NCBI RefSeq assembly: GCF_001513955.1
Contig: NZ_KQ948150.1
Coordinates: 186,001 to 250,000 of the forward strand
Reading direction: 5' to 3'
Length of the DNA: 64,000 bases
Source of the DNA: Streptomyces pseudovenezuelae
GTDB taxonomy: Bacteria > Actinomycetota > Actinomycetes > Streptomycetales > Streptomycetaceae
Below, piece by piece: positions 24,368-33,481 of this stretch. Within the stretch, counting starts at the first letter, position 1, and every line of letters starts with the position of its first letter. The notes beneath the pieces are model-generated. The model did no database searches. It saw only the letters and a list, made by a program, of their open reading frames with translations, and was not told where the DNA came from. The position numbers were made by a program, and so were the translations under genes.

Positions 24368-25435
24368 TCAGCCTCCCAGCCGCTCACTCATCAGGTTCGG
24401 TTTCGAGCCGTAGATCTCGACGGTGCCGAAGGCCAGCAGAGCCGCTCCGGCCCTGGCCAGCGCCCGTGGTCTGACGTCGATCGCGTCCGTGCGCTCGGGG
24501 CCGTAGGAGAAGGTGGTGCGGGCGCCCTCCACCCGCGCGTACTTCGACTGGAAGGCGCGGTCGCTGCGTACGGGGAGCCACAGCGCGCCGTCCGGGCCGC
24601 GCACCATGGCCTCCATGGAGGCGTCGCCCAGCGGCGGATGGGTGGTGCGCCAGACGTGCCCGTCGAAGGTCGTCAGGTAGGTGCGGGCGACACCGTCGGT
24701 GTACTGGCTGCCGCCGATCGTGATCCGGCCGGCCGGTTCCAGCAGGAGGGTGTGCACATTGCTGTCCGGCGGCAGTGGCACCTTCGCGTCCCGCCACGGC
24801 GAGCCGTCCCAGCGCAGGATACTTGTCCCGGTGCTGGTGTCGGCCCAGGCCCAGGCGTCGGTGGCGGTACGCGCGGTGATCCCCATCAGGTACAGCACAC
24901 CGTCCGGGGTGGCCTGCGTGGTCCAGCGGGAGCCGTCGTAGTGCAGCACCTTCAGCCCGGTGTCGTCCTCACCGACCACCCACGCGGCCCCCGGCACCGC
25001 GGTGAAGTCCTGGTAGGTCCACAGGGTCCGCGGCAGCGGGACGGCACTCCATCCTCCCGCCGACCGGCGCACGATCTCGCCCGCGCCCGCGCGGTTGTGG
25101 AGGATCCACATGTCCGTCCCGACGAACTGCACCCTGCCGAGCCAGCCCGGCTCCCCGGCGCCGGGAAAGGAGGTGTCCCGGCTCCACGCCGTGCCGTTCC
25201 AGCGGTACAGCATCGGCTGCGGTCCGTCGGCGGCCTGCTCGTACCCGGTCGCCCAGGCCTCGCCCGGCCCGCGCGCGGCGAGATCGGACACGGTCACGGG
25301 AGGGACCGCCGTCGGCACCGGCAGCGCCGACCAGCGCGGCGGCGCGACCCGGTCCGGTGTCTCGGCCGCTGCCGGTGACACCACCGTGGCACACGCGATC
25401 ACCAGGCAGACGACGACCGCACGGAGACCGTTCAC
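24368..25435 (-). CDS. Secreted beta-propeller-like protein, paralogous neighbour
   Basis: 355 aa. GTG 25435 follows GGGAGG and gives a proper signal peptide (LRAVVVCLVIACATVVSPAAAETPD). The mature part repeats AWATG..MLYRWNGTAW, AWVVG..VLHYDGSRW and AWAWA..ILRWDG, as in the next gene, so both arose from a common repeat protein. It is the first gene of a two-gene operon. No enzyme motif or anchor is seen; it is probably released or cell-wall associated. Confidence 0.75.
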   Translation of the reverse strand: MNGLRAVVVCLVIACATVVSPAAAETPDRVAPPRWSALPVPTAVPPVTVSDLAARGPGEAWATGYEQAADGPQPMLYRWNGTAWSRDTSFPGAGEPGWLGRVQFVGTDMWILHNRAGAGEIVRRSAGGWSAVPLPRTLWTYQDFTAVPGAAWVVGEDDTGLKVLHYDGSRWTTQATPDGVLYLMGITARTATDAWAWADTSTGTSILRWDGSPWRDAKVPLPPDSNVHTLLLEPAGRITIGGSQYTDGVARTYLTTFDGHVWRTTHPPLGDASMEAMVRGPDGALWLPVRSDRAFQSKYARVEGARTTFSYGPERTDAIDVRPRALARAGAALLAFGTVEIYGSKPNLMSERLGG

Positions 25436-25589
25436 GAGACCTCCCAGAGCGCGCAGGCCGCACAGGTTATTGGCCGTCGCCGACCCGTGGACAGACCGCA
25501 TCCGGCCGATCGTGACGCCTGGGGACACGGTGTCGCCCTGGCGGGACGAGAGCGCTCTGCGAGGCTCGAAGTGCTCGACGTGCTTCCGG

Positions 25590-27902
25590 TCAGGCGGTGG
25601 TGGGGGCCGCCCGGTCCGATGTGGGCTCCAGGCGTACGACGATGCCCTTCGACGTGGGCTGGTTGCTGATGTCGGCGACGCTGTCCAGCGGCACCAGGAC
25701 GTTGGTCTCGGGGTAGTAGGCGGCGGCGGAGCCCCGCGCGGCGGGGTAGGGAACGACCTCGAAGTTCCGGGCGCGGCGCTCGGTGCCGTCCGCCCAGACG
25801 CTCACCAGGTCGACGCGGTCGCCCTGGGCGAGACCGAGCCCGGCGACGTCGGCCGGGTTGACGAGCACCACGTGCCGGCTGCCGTGGATGCCGCGGTAGC
25901 GGTCGTCCAGCGTGTAGGGGATGGTGTTCCACTGGTCGTGCGAGCGCAGGGTCTGCAACAGCAGATGGCCCTCGGGCGCCTTCGGGACCACCCTCTCGTT
26001 GCGGGTGAACAGGGCCTTGCCGACCGAGGTGTTGTACACGCCCTCGTTGACGGGGTTGGGCAGCTGGAAGCCTACCGGGCGCGTCACCCGAGCGTTGAAG
26101 TCGTGGAATCCCGGCACGATACGGGAGATGTGGTCACGGATCGTGTCGTAGTCCCCCTCGAACCGGTCCCAGGGGATGTCCGGCTTGCCGGCCAGGGTGC
26201 GGCGGGCGAGCCTGCACAGGATGGCGACCTCGCTGAGCAGCAGGTGAGAAGCCGGTTCGAGGCGCCCCTGGGAGGTGTGCACCTCGCTCATGGAGTTCTC
26301 CACCGTGACGAACGGCTCCCCGTCGGCCTGGACGTCCCGTTCGGTACGGCCGAGCGTCCGCAGGATCAGTGCCGTCTCACCGCACACGGTGTGCGACCGG
26401 TTCAGCTTGGTGGAGATGTGGGCGGTCAGCCGGCACGAACGCATCGCCTCCTCGGTGACCTCGCTGTCGGGAGCGGCGCGCACGAAGTTGCCGGCCAGGG
26501 CGAGGAACACCTTGACGCGGCCCTCGCGCATCGCCTTGATCGCGTTCACCGAGTCGAGCCCGTGCGGACGCGGCGGATCGAAGCCGAACTCCTCCTGCAG
26601 CGCGTCGAGGAACGAGTCCGGCATCTGCTCCCAGATGCCCATCGTGCGGTCGCCCTGGACGTTGCTGTGCCCGCGCACCGGGCAGACGCCGGTGCCGGCC
26701 CGCCCCAGGTTGCCGCGCAGCATCATGAAGTTGACGATCTCCCGGATGGTGGGCACGCCGTGCTTGTGCTGCGTGATGCCCATCGCCCAGCAGACGATGA
26801 CGCGTTCACTGCGCAGGACCTCGTCGCGGACCTTCTCGATCTCCTCGCGGGTCAGTCCGGTCGCCGCGCGCACGTCGTCCCAGTCGGTGGTGCGCGCGTG
26901 CTGGGCGAACTCCTCGAAGCCGGCCGTGTGCGCGTCGATGAAGTCGTGGTCCAGGACGGTACCGGGCCGGGCGTCCTCCGCCTCCAGCAGCAGGCGGTTG
27001 AGGGCCTGGAAGAGGGCGAGGTCGCCGCCGGGCTTGATGTGCAGGAAACGGTCGGCGATCTGGGTGCCGCGTCCGATGACCCCGCTCGGCTTCTGCGGGT
27101 TCTTGAAGCGGCGCAGCCCGGCCTCGGGGAGCGGGTTGACCGCCACGATGCGGGCGCCGTTGCGCTTGGCCTCCTCCAGGGCGGAGAGCTGGCGGGGATG
27201 GTTGGTGCCGGGGTTCTGACCGACCAGGAAGATCAGGTCGGCGTGGTGGAGGTCGTCGAGGCTGACGGTGCCCTTGCCGGTGCCCAGCGTCTCGCTCAGG
27301 GCGACGCCGCTGGACTCGTGGCACATGTTGCTGCAGTCGGGCAGGTTGTTGGTGCCGTAGGCGCGGGCGAAGAGCTGGAGGACGAAGGCGGCCTCGTTGC
27401 TGGCCCGGCCCGAGGTGTAGAAGACGGCCTCGTCGGGGGAGGCGAGCGAGGTCAGTTCCCCGGCGAGCACGCCCAGGGCGTCGTTCCAGCCGATGGGCTC
27501 GTAGTGGTCGGAGCCCTGCCGTTTGATCATGGGTTCGGTGAGCCGGCCCTGCTGGTTGAGCCACATGTCGGAGCGGGCGGCGAGGTCGGAGACGCTGTGC
27601 TCGCGGAAGAAGTCGGCGGTGATCCGGCGTTTCGTGGCCTCGTCGTTGATGTGCTTGGCGCCGTTCTCGCAGTACTCGTTGCGATGGCGCTGCCCCGGGG
27701 CCGGATCCGCCCAGGCGCAGCCGGGACAGTCGATCCCGCCCACCTGGTTCATGGCCAGCAGGTCCACGCCGGTCCTGCGCGGGGACGTCTGCTCCAGGGA
27801 GTACTCCAGCGCGTGCACGACCGCGGGGACCCCGGCCGCCCACTTCTTCGGCGGTGTCACGGAGAGGGTGGTCTCCGGCTCCTCACCGGGCGGGTTCTGC
27901 AT
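25590..27902 (-). CDS. FdhF/YdeP-family molybdopterin oxidoreductase
   Basis: 770 aa, close to E. coli YdeP (759). The N-terminus has GGIDCPGCAWADP in place of the four-cysteine Fe-S motif of true formate dehydrogenases. The Mo-bis-MGD domains include FYTSGRASNEAAFVLQLF, DCSNMCHESSGVALSE and VGQNPGTNHPRQL. The C-terminal MopB domain has VLVNPADVAGLGLAQGDRVDL. ATG 27902 follows GAAAGGCG. Substrate unknown; YdeP is linked to acid resistance. No fdhD or electron partner lies nearby. An SRPBCC gene precedes it by 62 nt on the same strand. Confidence 0.9.
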   Translation of the reverse strand: MQNPPGEEPETTLSVTPPKKWAAGVPAVVHALEYSLEQTSPRRTGVDLLAMNQVGGIDCPGCAWADPAPGQRHRNEYCENGAKHINDEATKRRITADFFREHSVSDLAARSDMWLNQQGRLTEPMIKRQGSDHYEPIGWNDALGVLAGELTSLASPDEAVFYTSGRASNEAAFVLQLFARAYGTNNLPDCSNMCHESSGVALSETLGTGKGTVSLDDLHHADLIFLVGQNPGTNHPRQLSALEEAKRNGARIVAVNPLPEAGLRRFKNPQKPSGVIGRGTQIADRFLHIKPGGDLALFQALNRLLLEAEDARPGTVLDHDFIDAHTAGFEEFAQHARTTDWDDVRAATGLTREEIEKVRDEVLRSERVIVCWAMGITQHKHGVPTIREIVNFMMLRGNLGRAGTGVCPVRGHSNVQGDRTMGIWEQMPDSFLDALQEEFGFDPPRPHGLDSVNAIKAMREGRVKVFLALAGNFVRAAPDSEVTEEAMRSCRLTAHISTKLNRSHTVCGETALILRTLGRTERDVQADGEPFVTVENSMSEVHTSQGRLEPASHLLLSEVAILCRLARRTLAGKPDIPWDRFEGDYDTIRDHISRIVPGFHDFNARVTRPVGFQLPNPVNEGVYNTSVGKALFTRNERVVPKAPEGHLLLQTLRSHDQWNTIPYTLDDRYRGIHGSRHVVLVNPADVAGLGLAQGDRVDLVSVWADGTERRARNFEVVPYPAARGSAAAYYPETNVLVPLDSVADISNQPTSKGIVVRLEPTSDRAAPTTA

Positions 27903-27964
27903 GGCATCGCCTTTCTCTCGCCGCGACTCACTCGCCGCTTCGTCCTGCCGCGTCCGGACGGGGG

Positions 27965-28585
27965 TCAGCCGACGGGCCACTGGGCCACACGGCTCCTCGG
28001 CGGTTCCGGGTGGTCGTGCTGCACCCGGCCGTTGCGGATGGTGCCGCGCCAGGCCCCGCCCTCCTGGCCCAGCCCCTCGATGAACCGCTTGAAGTTCTCC
28101 AGCTCGCGGCGCACCAGCCGGGCCGTGACCTTCGCGATCCTTGAAAAGCCGGTGAGGCGTCTCGCGGCCCCGCGCGGCTCCAGGAGCATCCGGACGGTGA
28201 CGGCCGTGCCGCCCGACGCCGTCGGCCTGAACTCCACCTCGCCCTGATGGGAGGGACGCTGCTCCAGGCCGCGCCAAGCCAGGTAGGCGTCCGGGTCCTG
28301 CTCCACGATCTCCACCGCGAAGCGACGGCGCAGCGGCCCGTAGCCGATGGTCCAGGCCGTCACGGTGGGCCTGACCTGCTCCACGCCGTGCACCACGCCG
28401 GAGAACCGGGGAAAGGTCTTGAACTGCGTCCACTGGTTGTACGCCGTCCGCACCGGCACCGCGATCTCGACCGTCTCCTCGACGTGCCGCCGTCGCAGCG
28501 GCCGACGGCGGGTGACGCCGTCGCTGTCGGGGCGCATCCCCGGAGTGTTCGGGACGGCCTGCCGGGAGTCGTGTTCACGCGCCAT
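27965..28585 (-). CDS. SRPBCC-family (polyketide cyclase/START-like) protein
   Basis: 206 aa. The central helix-grip fold begins VEETVEIAVPVRTAYNQWTQF and contains FPRFSGVVHGVEQV and YLAWRGLEQRPSHQGEVEFRP. The C-terminal helix is AKVTARLVRRELENFKRFIEG. This form ('cyclase/dehydrase') is a common actinomycete lipid- or ligand-binding protein, not necessarily polyketide related. ATG 28585 follows CGGAGGAGAGG. It may share a transcript with the FdhF-like gene downstream. Confidence 0.8.
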   Translation of the reverse strand: MAREHDSRQAVPNTPGMRPDSDGVTRRRPLRRRHVEETVEIAVPVRTAYNQWTQFKTFPRFSGVVHGVEQVRPTVTAWTIGYGPLRRRFAVEIVEQDPDAYLAWRGLEQRPSHQGEVEFRPTASGGTAVTVRMLLEPRGAARRLTGFSRIAKVTARLVRRELENFKRFIEGLGQEGGAWRGTIRNGRVQHDHPEPPRSRVAQWPVG

Positions 28586-28817
28586 CGTGGCCTCTCCTCC
28601 GGTGAGGGCGCCGGGGCGTCGGCCACCCGGCCCCCTTCGTGCGTCAGGGCTTCTCTACCGGTTCCCACATCGCGGTTTTCGAGTCGCCCCAATACGTCAA
28701 GGTTCCGCTCGGTCCGGGAGCGGGGCTCGGAGGGGGAGCTGCGGGTGCGGCCCGCGAGCGCGAGCCGGCTGCTCGCCGAGGGGCACTTCCCCGTGTTGGC
28801 TCGGGCCTGACCGACGC

Positions 28818-30677
28818 TCAGCGCGTCCCGGGGTGTGACCTGCGGCGGCGCAGGGCGAACACCGTGCTCGCGCCGACCGCGGTGGCGAGGCCCGCGGCGA
28901 GGGTGGCAGGCAGGGCCGGTGAGGTGCTGCCGGTGTCGGCGGCTTCCTGCGCCTTGAGGTCCGCGACATAGGGCGCGTACGGGACCTCGGCCGATGCAGC
29001 CGACGCGGCCGAGGCGGTCTGCGGCCGGTGCGGGATCCTCCCGACCGACTTCACCGAGCCGTCGGCGTTGAGCAGGACCTGCTTGTCGTGGGGGTGCCGG
29101 AAGTCGAACATGCCGGTGAGGCTGCCCGCCCGCTGGTCGAAGGAGACGTCTCCGATGCGGCCGGTGTGCCAGTTGTTCTCGATGAACTTGGTGATCGACG
29201 TCTGCTCGGTGGCGGTGTGGTCGATCGTGTTGACCTTGCTGTAGGGGGACACGACCAGCAGCGGCTGCCGGGTACCGGGGCCGCAGCGGTCCGCGTAGCC
29301 GCCCGCCGCGCCGGGACCGGACTGGCAGGCGGGGCTGTCGAGAGCCTTGCCGTTGGAACCTGCGGTCGTGTCCTTGGACCCGTTGAGCACCGTGGACGTG
29401 ACGTGGTCGTACCAGCCGTCGGAGTCGTCGTAGGCGATCACGACCGCCGTGGACCTCCACTCCGGGGACTGCTGGAGGGCGTTGATCTCCTTGACGAGGA
29501 AGTGCTGCTCGTCGAGCGGGTCGGAGTAGCCGGCGTGGCCGTCCTGGTACTCGCCCGCCTTCAGAAAGCTGACCGCGGGCAGGTTTCCTGCCTTGAGCGC
29601 GGCGTCGAAGTCGCTCAGGTCGTAGTTGTGGTTGGCGCGCCCGTCGTGGCCGATCTCGGCGACGCTCCTGGGGGCGAGGTGGTGCGGGTTCGCCGTCGAC
29701 CTGTAGTAGGCGAACGGGTTGTGGTGCGGGCTGTAGTCGACGGCCGCCGCGCCGCCCACGTTGGTGTGGGTGGTGTCGCACCTGGCGTAGTCGCTCGGCT
29801 TGCCGTCCCACGCGGTGCTGGGCCGGAAGCCGCCCTGGAACCAACCCCAGCTGACACCCTTCGCGTTGAGCAGGTCGCCGATGTTCCTGCCCTGCAGGGC
29901 GGCGAGGGCGCTGGTGCTGGTGTGGTCCTTGTCCGCGCAGTCGTCGTAGGCCGGGTCGGGGTCGTTGACGACCGTGCCGACGCCCTCGGCGTCCGGGGAG
30001 ACCACCGCGTACGGGTCGGGCGTCTTCGTCCGCCGCGGGTTCTCGGTGCCGGTGGCCGGGTCCATGGAGACGACACCGTGCGTCTGACCGGAGACCAGAT
30101 TCAGCGCGCCGGGCGTGGAGGGGCCGTAGACCGAGCTGAAGGAGCGGTCGTTGAGGGAGTAGTGCTGGGCGTAGTTCCACAGTGCGGTGACGGTGTTGCC
30201 GTCGTAGTAGTCCATCACCAGGCCGGGCTCGCCGAACAGCCCGGAGCACTTGTCGACCTCGGTGTTCTCGACGTACTGGTCGGCCTTGCCGCCGTCGGCC
30301 GCGTACTGCTCGGGGCCGTAGGAGTGGTTCTGGTCGCAGGTCATGGCCTGCGCGGCGGACAGCCGCCTGGGGGTGTACAGGTTCGGGTTCTTCTTCAGCA
30401 GCCCGGCGTTGAGGAGGTTGTCGGCCGTCGGGGTGTGCTCGGCCGCGGTGAACCTGGTGCCGTCGGTGCCCGCCGCCTGGGGATAGGTGGCGAAGTAGTG
30501 GTCGAAGGAGATGTTCTCGTCGTAGATCACCACCATGTGCTTGATCGGCGTCGCGGTCCGCGGGGCGGGGTGGCCGTGGGGTGCGCCGGCCGCCGTGGCG
30601 GGCACGGCACCGGCCGCCGCGAGGGCGGCCGCGCCGAGCAGGGCGCCCACGGTTCTTGCTGTGGTCGAGCCGATCAT
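28818..30677 (-). CDS. Secreted phosphoesterase (phospholipase C/acid phosphatase AcpA family)
   Basis: 619 aa starting at ATG 30677. A signal peptide (TVGALLGAAALAAAGAVPATAAG) leads into IKHMVVIYDENISFDHYFATYP, the metal and nucleophile segment of the PF04185 phosphoesterase family. Further signatures are TPGALNLVSGQTHG, AYDDSDGWYDHV and RQPLLVVSPYSK. The C-terminus has a hydrophobic helix and an arginine tail (LAAGLATAVGASTVFALRRRR), suggesting membrane retention without a clear LPXTG/LAXTG motif. Likely roles are phosphate scavenging or phospholipid cleavage outside the cell. No Pho box was recognised. Confidence 0.87.
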   Translation of the reverse strand: MIGSTTARTVGALLGAAALAAAGAVPATAAGAPHGHPAPRTATPIKHMVVIYDENISFDHYFATYPQAAGTDGTRFTAAEHTPTADNLLNAGLLKKNPNLYTPRRLSAAQAMTCDQNHSYGPEQYAADGGKADQYVENTEVDKCSGLFGEPGLVMDYYDGNTVTALWNYAQHYSLNDRSFSSVYGPSTPGALNLVSGQTHGVVSMDPATGTENPRRTKTPDPYAVVSPDAEGVGTVVNDPDPAYDDCADKDHTSTSALAALQGRNIGDLLNAKGVSWGWFQGGFRPSTAWDGKPSDYARCDTTHTNVGGAAAVDYSPHHNPFAYYRSTANPHHLAPRSVAEIGHDGRANHNYDLSDFDAALKAGNLPAVSFLKAGEYQDGHAGYSDPLDEQHFLVKEINALQQSPEWRSTAVVIAYDDSDGWYDHVTSTVLNGSKDTTAGSNGKALDSPACQSGPGAAGGYADRCGPGTRQPLLVVSPYSKVNTIDHTATEQTSITKFIENNWHTGRIGDVSFDQRAGSLTGMFDFRHPHDKQVLLNADGSVKSVGRIPHRPQTASAASAASAEVPYAPYVADLKAQEAADTGSTSPALPATLAAGLATAVGASTVFALRRRRSHPGTR

Positions 30678-30839
30678 GCTGTCTCGCCTTTCCAGGGAGC
30701 ACGGGGGAGGGGGAGTACGGGAACCCTCGGCCATGGTGACGGCGGATCAGGGGAGCGGCGATGACGCGCGAGCGAAGGTTCGGTCAGGAAAACCTCATGG
30801 GATTTTGGGCCGTTCTTGACCGGTATCGCCGGGGTGTCG

Positions 30840-32069
30840 TCAGGTCATGAGGGTGCGTCCCAGCCAGTCGGACGAGTTTCGTGGTCCGGGCAGGGCGAAG
30901 AAGTAGCCACCGCCGAACGGGGTGATGTAGTCCGCCAGTGGCTCGCCGGCCAGCCGTTTCTGCACGGTCTCGAACTGCCGTGCCAGGTCCTGCTGGTAGC
31001 AGCAGAAGAGCAGGCCCACGTCGAGGTTGCCGTTGCTGTCCGTACCCCGGTCGTAGTTGTAGCCGCGGCGCAGGATGCGCTGGTCGGCGGTGGCGCCGGT
31101 GCGCGGGTTGGCGAGCCGGATGTGGCTGTCCAGCGGGATCACGTCGCCCTGCGGGTCCTGTGCGTACCGCGGTGTGTCCGTCTCGTGCCGGCCGTCCAGC
31201 GGGGCGCCGGTGTCCCGGGCGCGGCCGAACATCCGTTCCTGCTCGGTGAGGGAGACCCGGTCCCAGAACTCCACCAGCGTCCGGATCAGCCGGACGACCT
31301 GGTAGCTGCCGCCTGTCGCCCAGTCCGGCTCGCCGCTGTCCGCGCCCACCCACACCAGGCGGTCCATCGCCCGGTCGTCGGTCACGTCGGGGTTGGCGAT
31401 GCCGTCCTTGAACCCCAGGTGGTTGCGCGGTGCCCCGGAGGGCCGGGAGGGGCTGATGAAGCCGTCCGAGCGCCAGCGCACCTGCATCCCGCCGCGGGTG
31501 TGCCGGGTGAGGTCGCGCAGGGCGTGCAGCACGGTGTCGGTGTGGTCGGCGCACAGCTGCACGCTGAGATCGCCGTGGCACCAGACGGGGTCGAGGTCGT
31601 CGTCGGGGAAGGCCGGCATGGTGGTGAGCCGGTGCGGTCTGCGGGCGGCGAGGCCGTAGCGGTCGTCGAAGAGGGAGGCGCCGACGCCGACGGTGACGGT
31701 GAGCCGGTCGGCGGGGACCTGCGGCCCGAGGGTGCCGGAGTCGGCGGGCGGGGCGGTGATGCCGGGGGAGTCGGGGGTCCCGCCGGCGGTCAGGAAGCGG
31801 GCCCGGCCGGTGAGGGTGCGCAGCAGGTCGGTGAGTTCGGCGCGGCCGTCGGCCGTCGTGTCGAAGGACACGAACGCCGTGGCGCGCTGGGCCGGGGTGA
31901 GGATGCCGGCCTGGTGGCGGCCGTGGAACGGTACGCGTCCGTCGTCGGCAGGGGCAGCCCGGTGGGCGGAGGCCGCGGTGCCCTGGTCGGCGGCGGCGAT
32001 TCCGCCCCCGGCCACCACCGCCGCCCCGGCCAGGAACCCTCGACGGGCCACCCGGTCCCCGCCGTTCAC
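30840..32069 (-). CDS. efeB: DyP-type peroxidase EfeB
   Basis: 409 aa. GTG 32069 gives a twin-arginine signal (ARRGFLAGAAVVAGGGIAAA) and overlaps the efeO stop by GTGA. The DyP signature GFKDGIANP (GxxDG with the distal Asp) and the C-terminal PFGGGYFFALPG are present. EfeB is exported with heme by Tat and works with EfeO in iron acquisition, probably oxidising Fe(II) or handling heme. Only efeO and efeB are here; the EfeU permease is missing from the window. Confidence 0.92.
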   Translation of the reverse strand: MNGGDRVARRGFLAGAAVVAGGGIAAADQGTAASAHRAAPADDGRVPFHGRHQAGILTPAQRATAFVSFDTTADGRAELTDLLRTLTGRARFLTAGGTPDSPGITAPPADSGTLGPQVPADRLTVTVGVGASLFDDRYGLAARRPHRLTTMPAFPDDDLDPVWCHGDLSVQLCADHTDTVLHALRDLTRHTRGGMQVRWRSDGFISPSRPSGAPRNHLGFKDGIANPDVTDDRAMDRLVWVGADSGEPDWATGGSYQVVRLIRTLVEFWDRVSLTEQERMFGRARDTGAPLDGRHETDTPRYAQDPQGDVIPLDSHIRLANPRTGATADQRILRRGYNYDRGTDSNGNLDVGLLFCCYQQDLARQFETVQKRLAGEPLADYITPFGGGYFFALPGPRNSSDWLGRTLMT

Positions 32070-33313
32070 GCGGTCCTCCGTACGTCGGTCAGGGCGGCGA
32101 CATCGGCCAGCCGCTCCACGAGTTCGCCGAGATCGGCGTTCACCTTCTCCCGCTGGGCGCGCGTCAGTTGGGCGAGCGGGGTCCAGCGGCCGTCGTGGTC
32201 GAAGGCGTCGAGGGTGTGCTGGGCACGGTTCATCCACGTGTAGATTCCGGCCGGCCCGGCGGTACGGGTCCTCAGAAGCGGGCGCAGGCGGCCGAGCAGC
32301 GCCCGGGTGCCGTCGAGGTTGGCCCGGGCGGTGGCGAGATCGGTGCCACTGCCGTAGTCGGTGCGGCCGGTCAGTGCGAACTGCACGGTGTTCTCCAGGA
32401 TCTCGTGGGCCCGCAGACCGATGTCGGCCGGATCCATCCGCTGGTCGGGCCAACTCCTCCGCAACGCGTGCACGGCTTCGGCGAGCCGGTCGGCCGGTGC
32501 GCGCAGGCTGCTCGCGGACTCGCCGTGCCACAACCCGTACTCGACCCGGTGGAAGCCGGTGAAGTCCCGGTCGCGCACCCCGTCGGCCAACCCGGCCGTG
32601 GTCCCGTTGATCTCCGCGTCGGCGTCGCCGAAGGTGCCGTAGGCGGCGCCCATCCGCTCGTACACCAGGTGCGCGGGCAGCCAGGCGGCGCGTGCGGCGG
32701 CCAGGTCACCGCGGTCGACGGCGGCACGCAGCACGTCGGTCCTGCGGGCCAGCTCGACCGTGCGGGTCTGGATCCACTGCTGGTAGGCGAGGGTGGGCGG
32801 GATGAGCTCCTGCTGGGTGACCGGAACCGCGGCCGGACCGCTCCTGACGCTGTTGTCGCCGCTGATCCGCACGGTGGGCCCGGTGACGGCGTCGGCGTCG
32901 GCGGGCAGACAGGTGAAGGCGTACGTGCCGTTGCCGAGGGTCGCCTGGAGCGGGCGGGTCGTGCCGGGGCCGAGGCCCTCGACCTCGCCGTAGACCGCGC
33001 CGGTTCGGGCGTCGGTGAGACGGACCTCGGCCGGGGTGCCGGAGGTGTTGTGCAGGTCGAACACCTGGCGTCCCGCCACGGGGTGGGTCCAGCCGTGTCC
33101 GCAGCCGCCGGCGGCGACCTGGACGGTCGTGTGCCGCAGACCGTCGGGGGCCACGGCGTGCGCGCCCCTGCCCGCACCGGCGTCCGCGCTGGTCAGTACG
33201 CCCGCGGCGACCACCGCCGAGACCAGGAGGACACCGGCCGCGAGGAGTGCGCGAGGCCGCCGGAGGAGCGGGACGGGCGGAACGGTCCTGGCTCCGGGCT
33301 CGGGTGGGGGCAC
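32066..33313 (-). CDS. efeO: Iron uptake protein EfeO (cupredoxin + M75 peptidase-like)
   Basis: 415 aa. An N-terminal membrane or signal helix (RALLAAGVLLVSAVVAAGVL) is followed by a cupredoxin-like domain (about 60-150, with CGHGWTHPVAGRQVF and YAFTCLPA) and an EfeO/M75 helical domain (about 165-410). That domain has the metal motif HRVEYGLWH and YTWMNRAQHTLDAFD. GTG 33313 follows CTGGAG. It is expected to bind iron outside the membrane for an EfeU permease. It is the first gene of an efeO-efeB operon. Confidence 0.9.
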   Translation of the reverse strand: MPPPEPGARTVPPVPLLRRPRALLAAGVLLVSAVVAAGVLTSADAGAGRGAHAVAPDGLRHTTVQVAAGGCGHGWTHPVAGRQVFDLHNTSGTPAEVRLTDARTGAVYGEVEGLGPGTTRPLQATLGNGTYAFTCLPADADAVTGPTVRISGDNSVRSGPAAVPVTQQELIPPTLAYQQWIQTRTVELARRTDVLRAAVDRGDLAAARAAWLPAHLVYERMGAAYGTFGDADAEINGTTAGLADGVRDRDFTGFHRVEYGLWHGESASSLRAPADRLAEAVHALRRSWPDQRMDPADIGLRAHEILENTVQFALTGRTDYGSGTDLATARANLDGTRALLGRLRPLLRTRTAGPAGIYTWMNRAQHTLDAFDHDGRWTPLAQLTRAQREKVNADLGELVERLADVAALTDVRRTA

Positions 33314-33481
33314 GCCGGGGCTCCAGTGGGTCGTACGGGATTCTTCGGGAGGCGGGGACGATCGTATGCAGGTCCGCGGTCGTGCAGCGCGTTCCTGACC
33401 AGCTCCTGACCGGAGGAAAAGCGAGAGTTCGTCGGCAGTTCATCCATGCCGCGCGGTGGCGGTGCCGTGTCTGTCGCCGTG

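Noticed and set aside
25095..28247. A 1050-aa plus-strand open frame
   Set aside because: It is antisense to the FdhF-like gene and the propeller gene, with low-complexity Val/Asp/Gly composition. This is a GC-bias shadow.
28360..30702. A 780-aa minus-strand frame overlapping the phosphoesterase
   Set aside because: It is in the wrong frame, Arg/Pro-rich, and crosses into the SRPBCC gene; the phosphoesterase frame has all family motifs.
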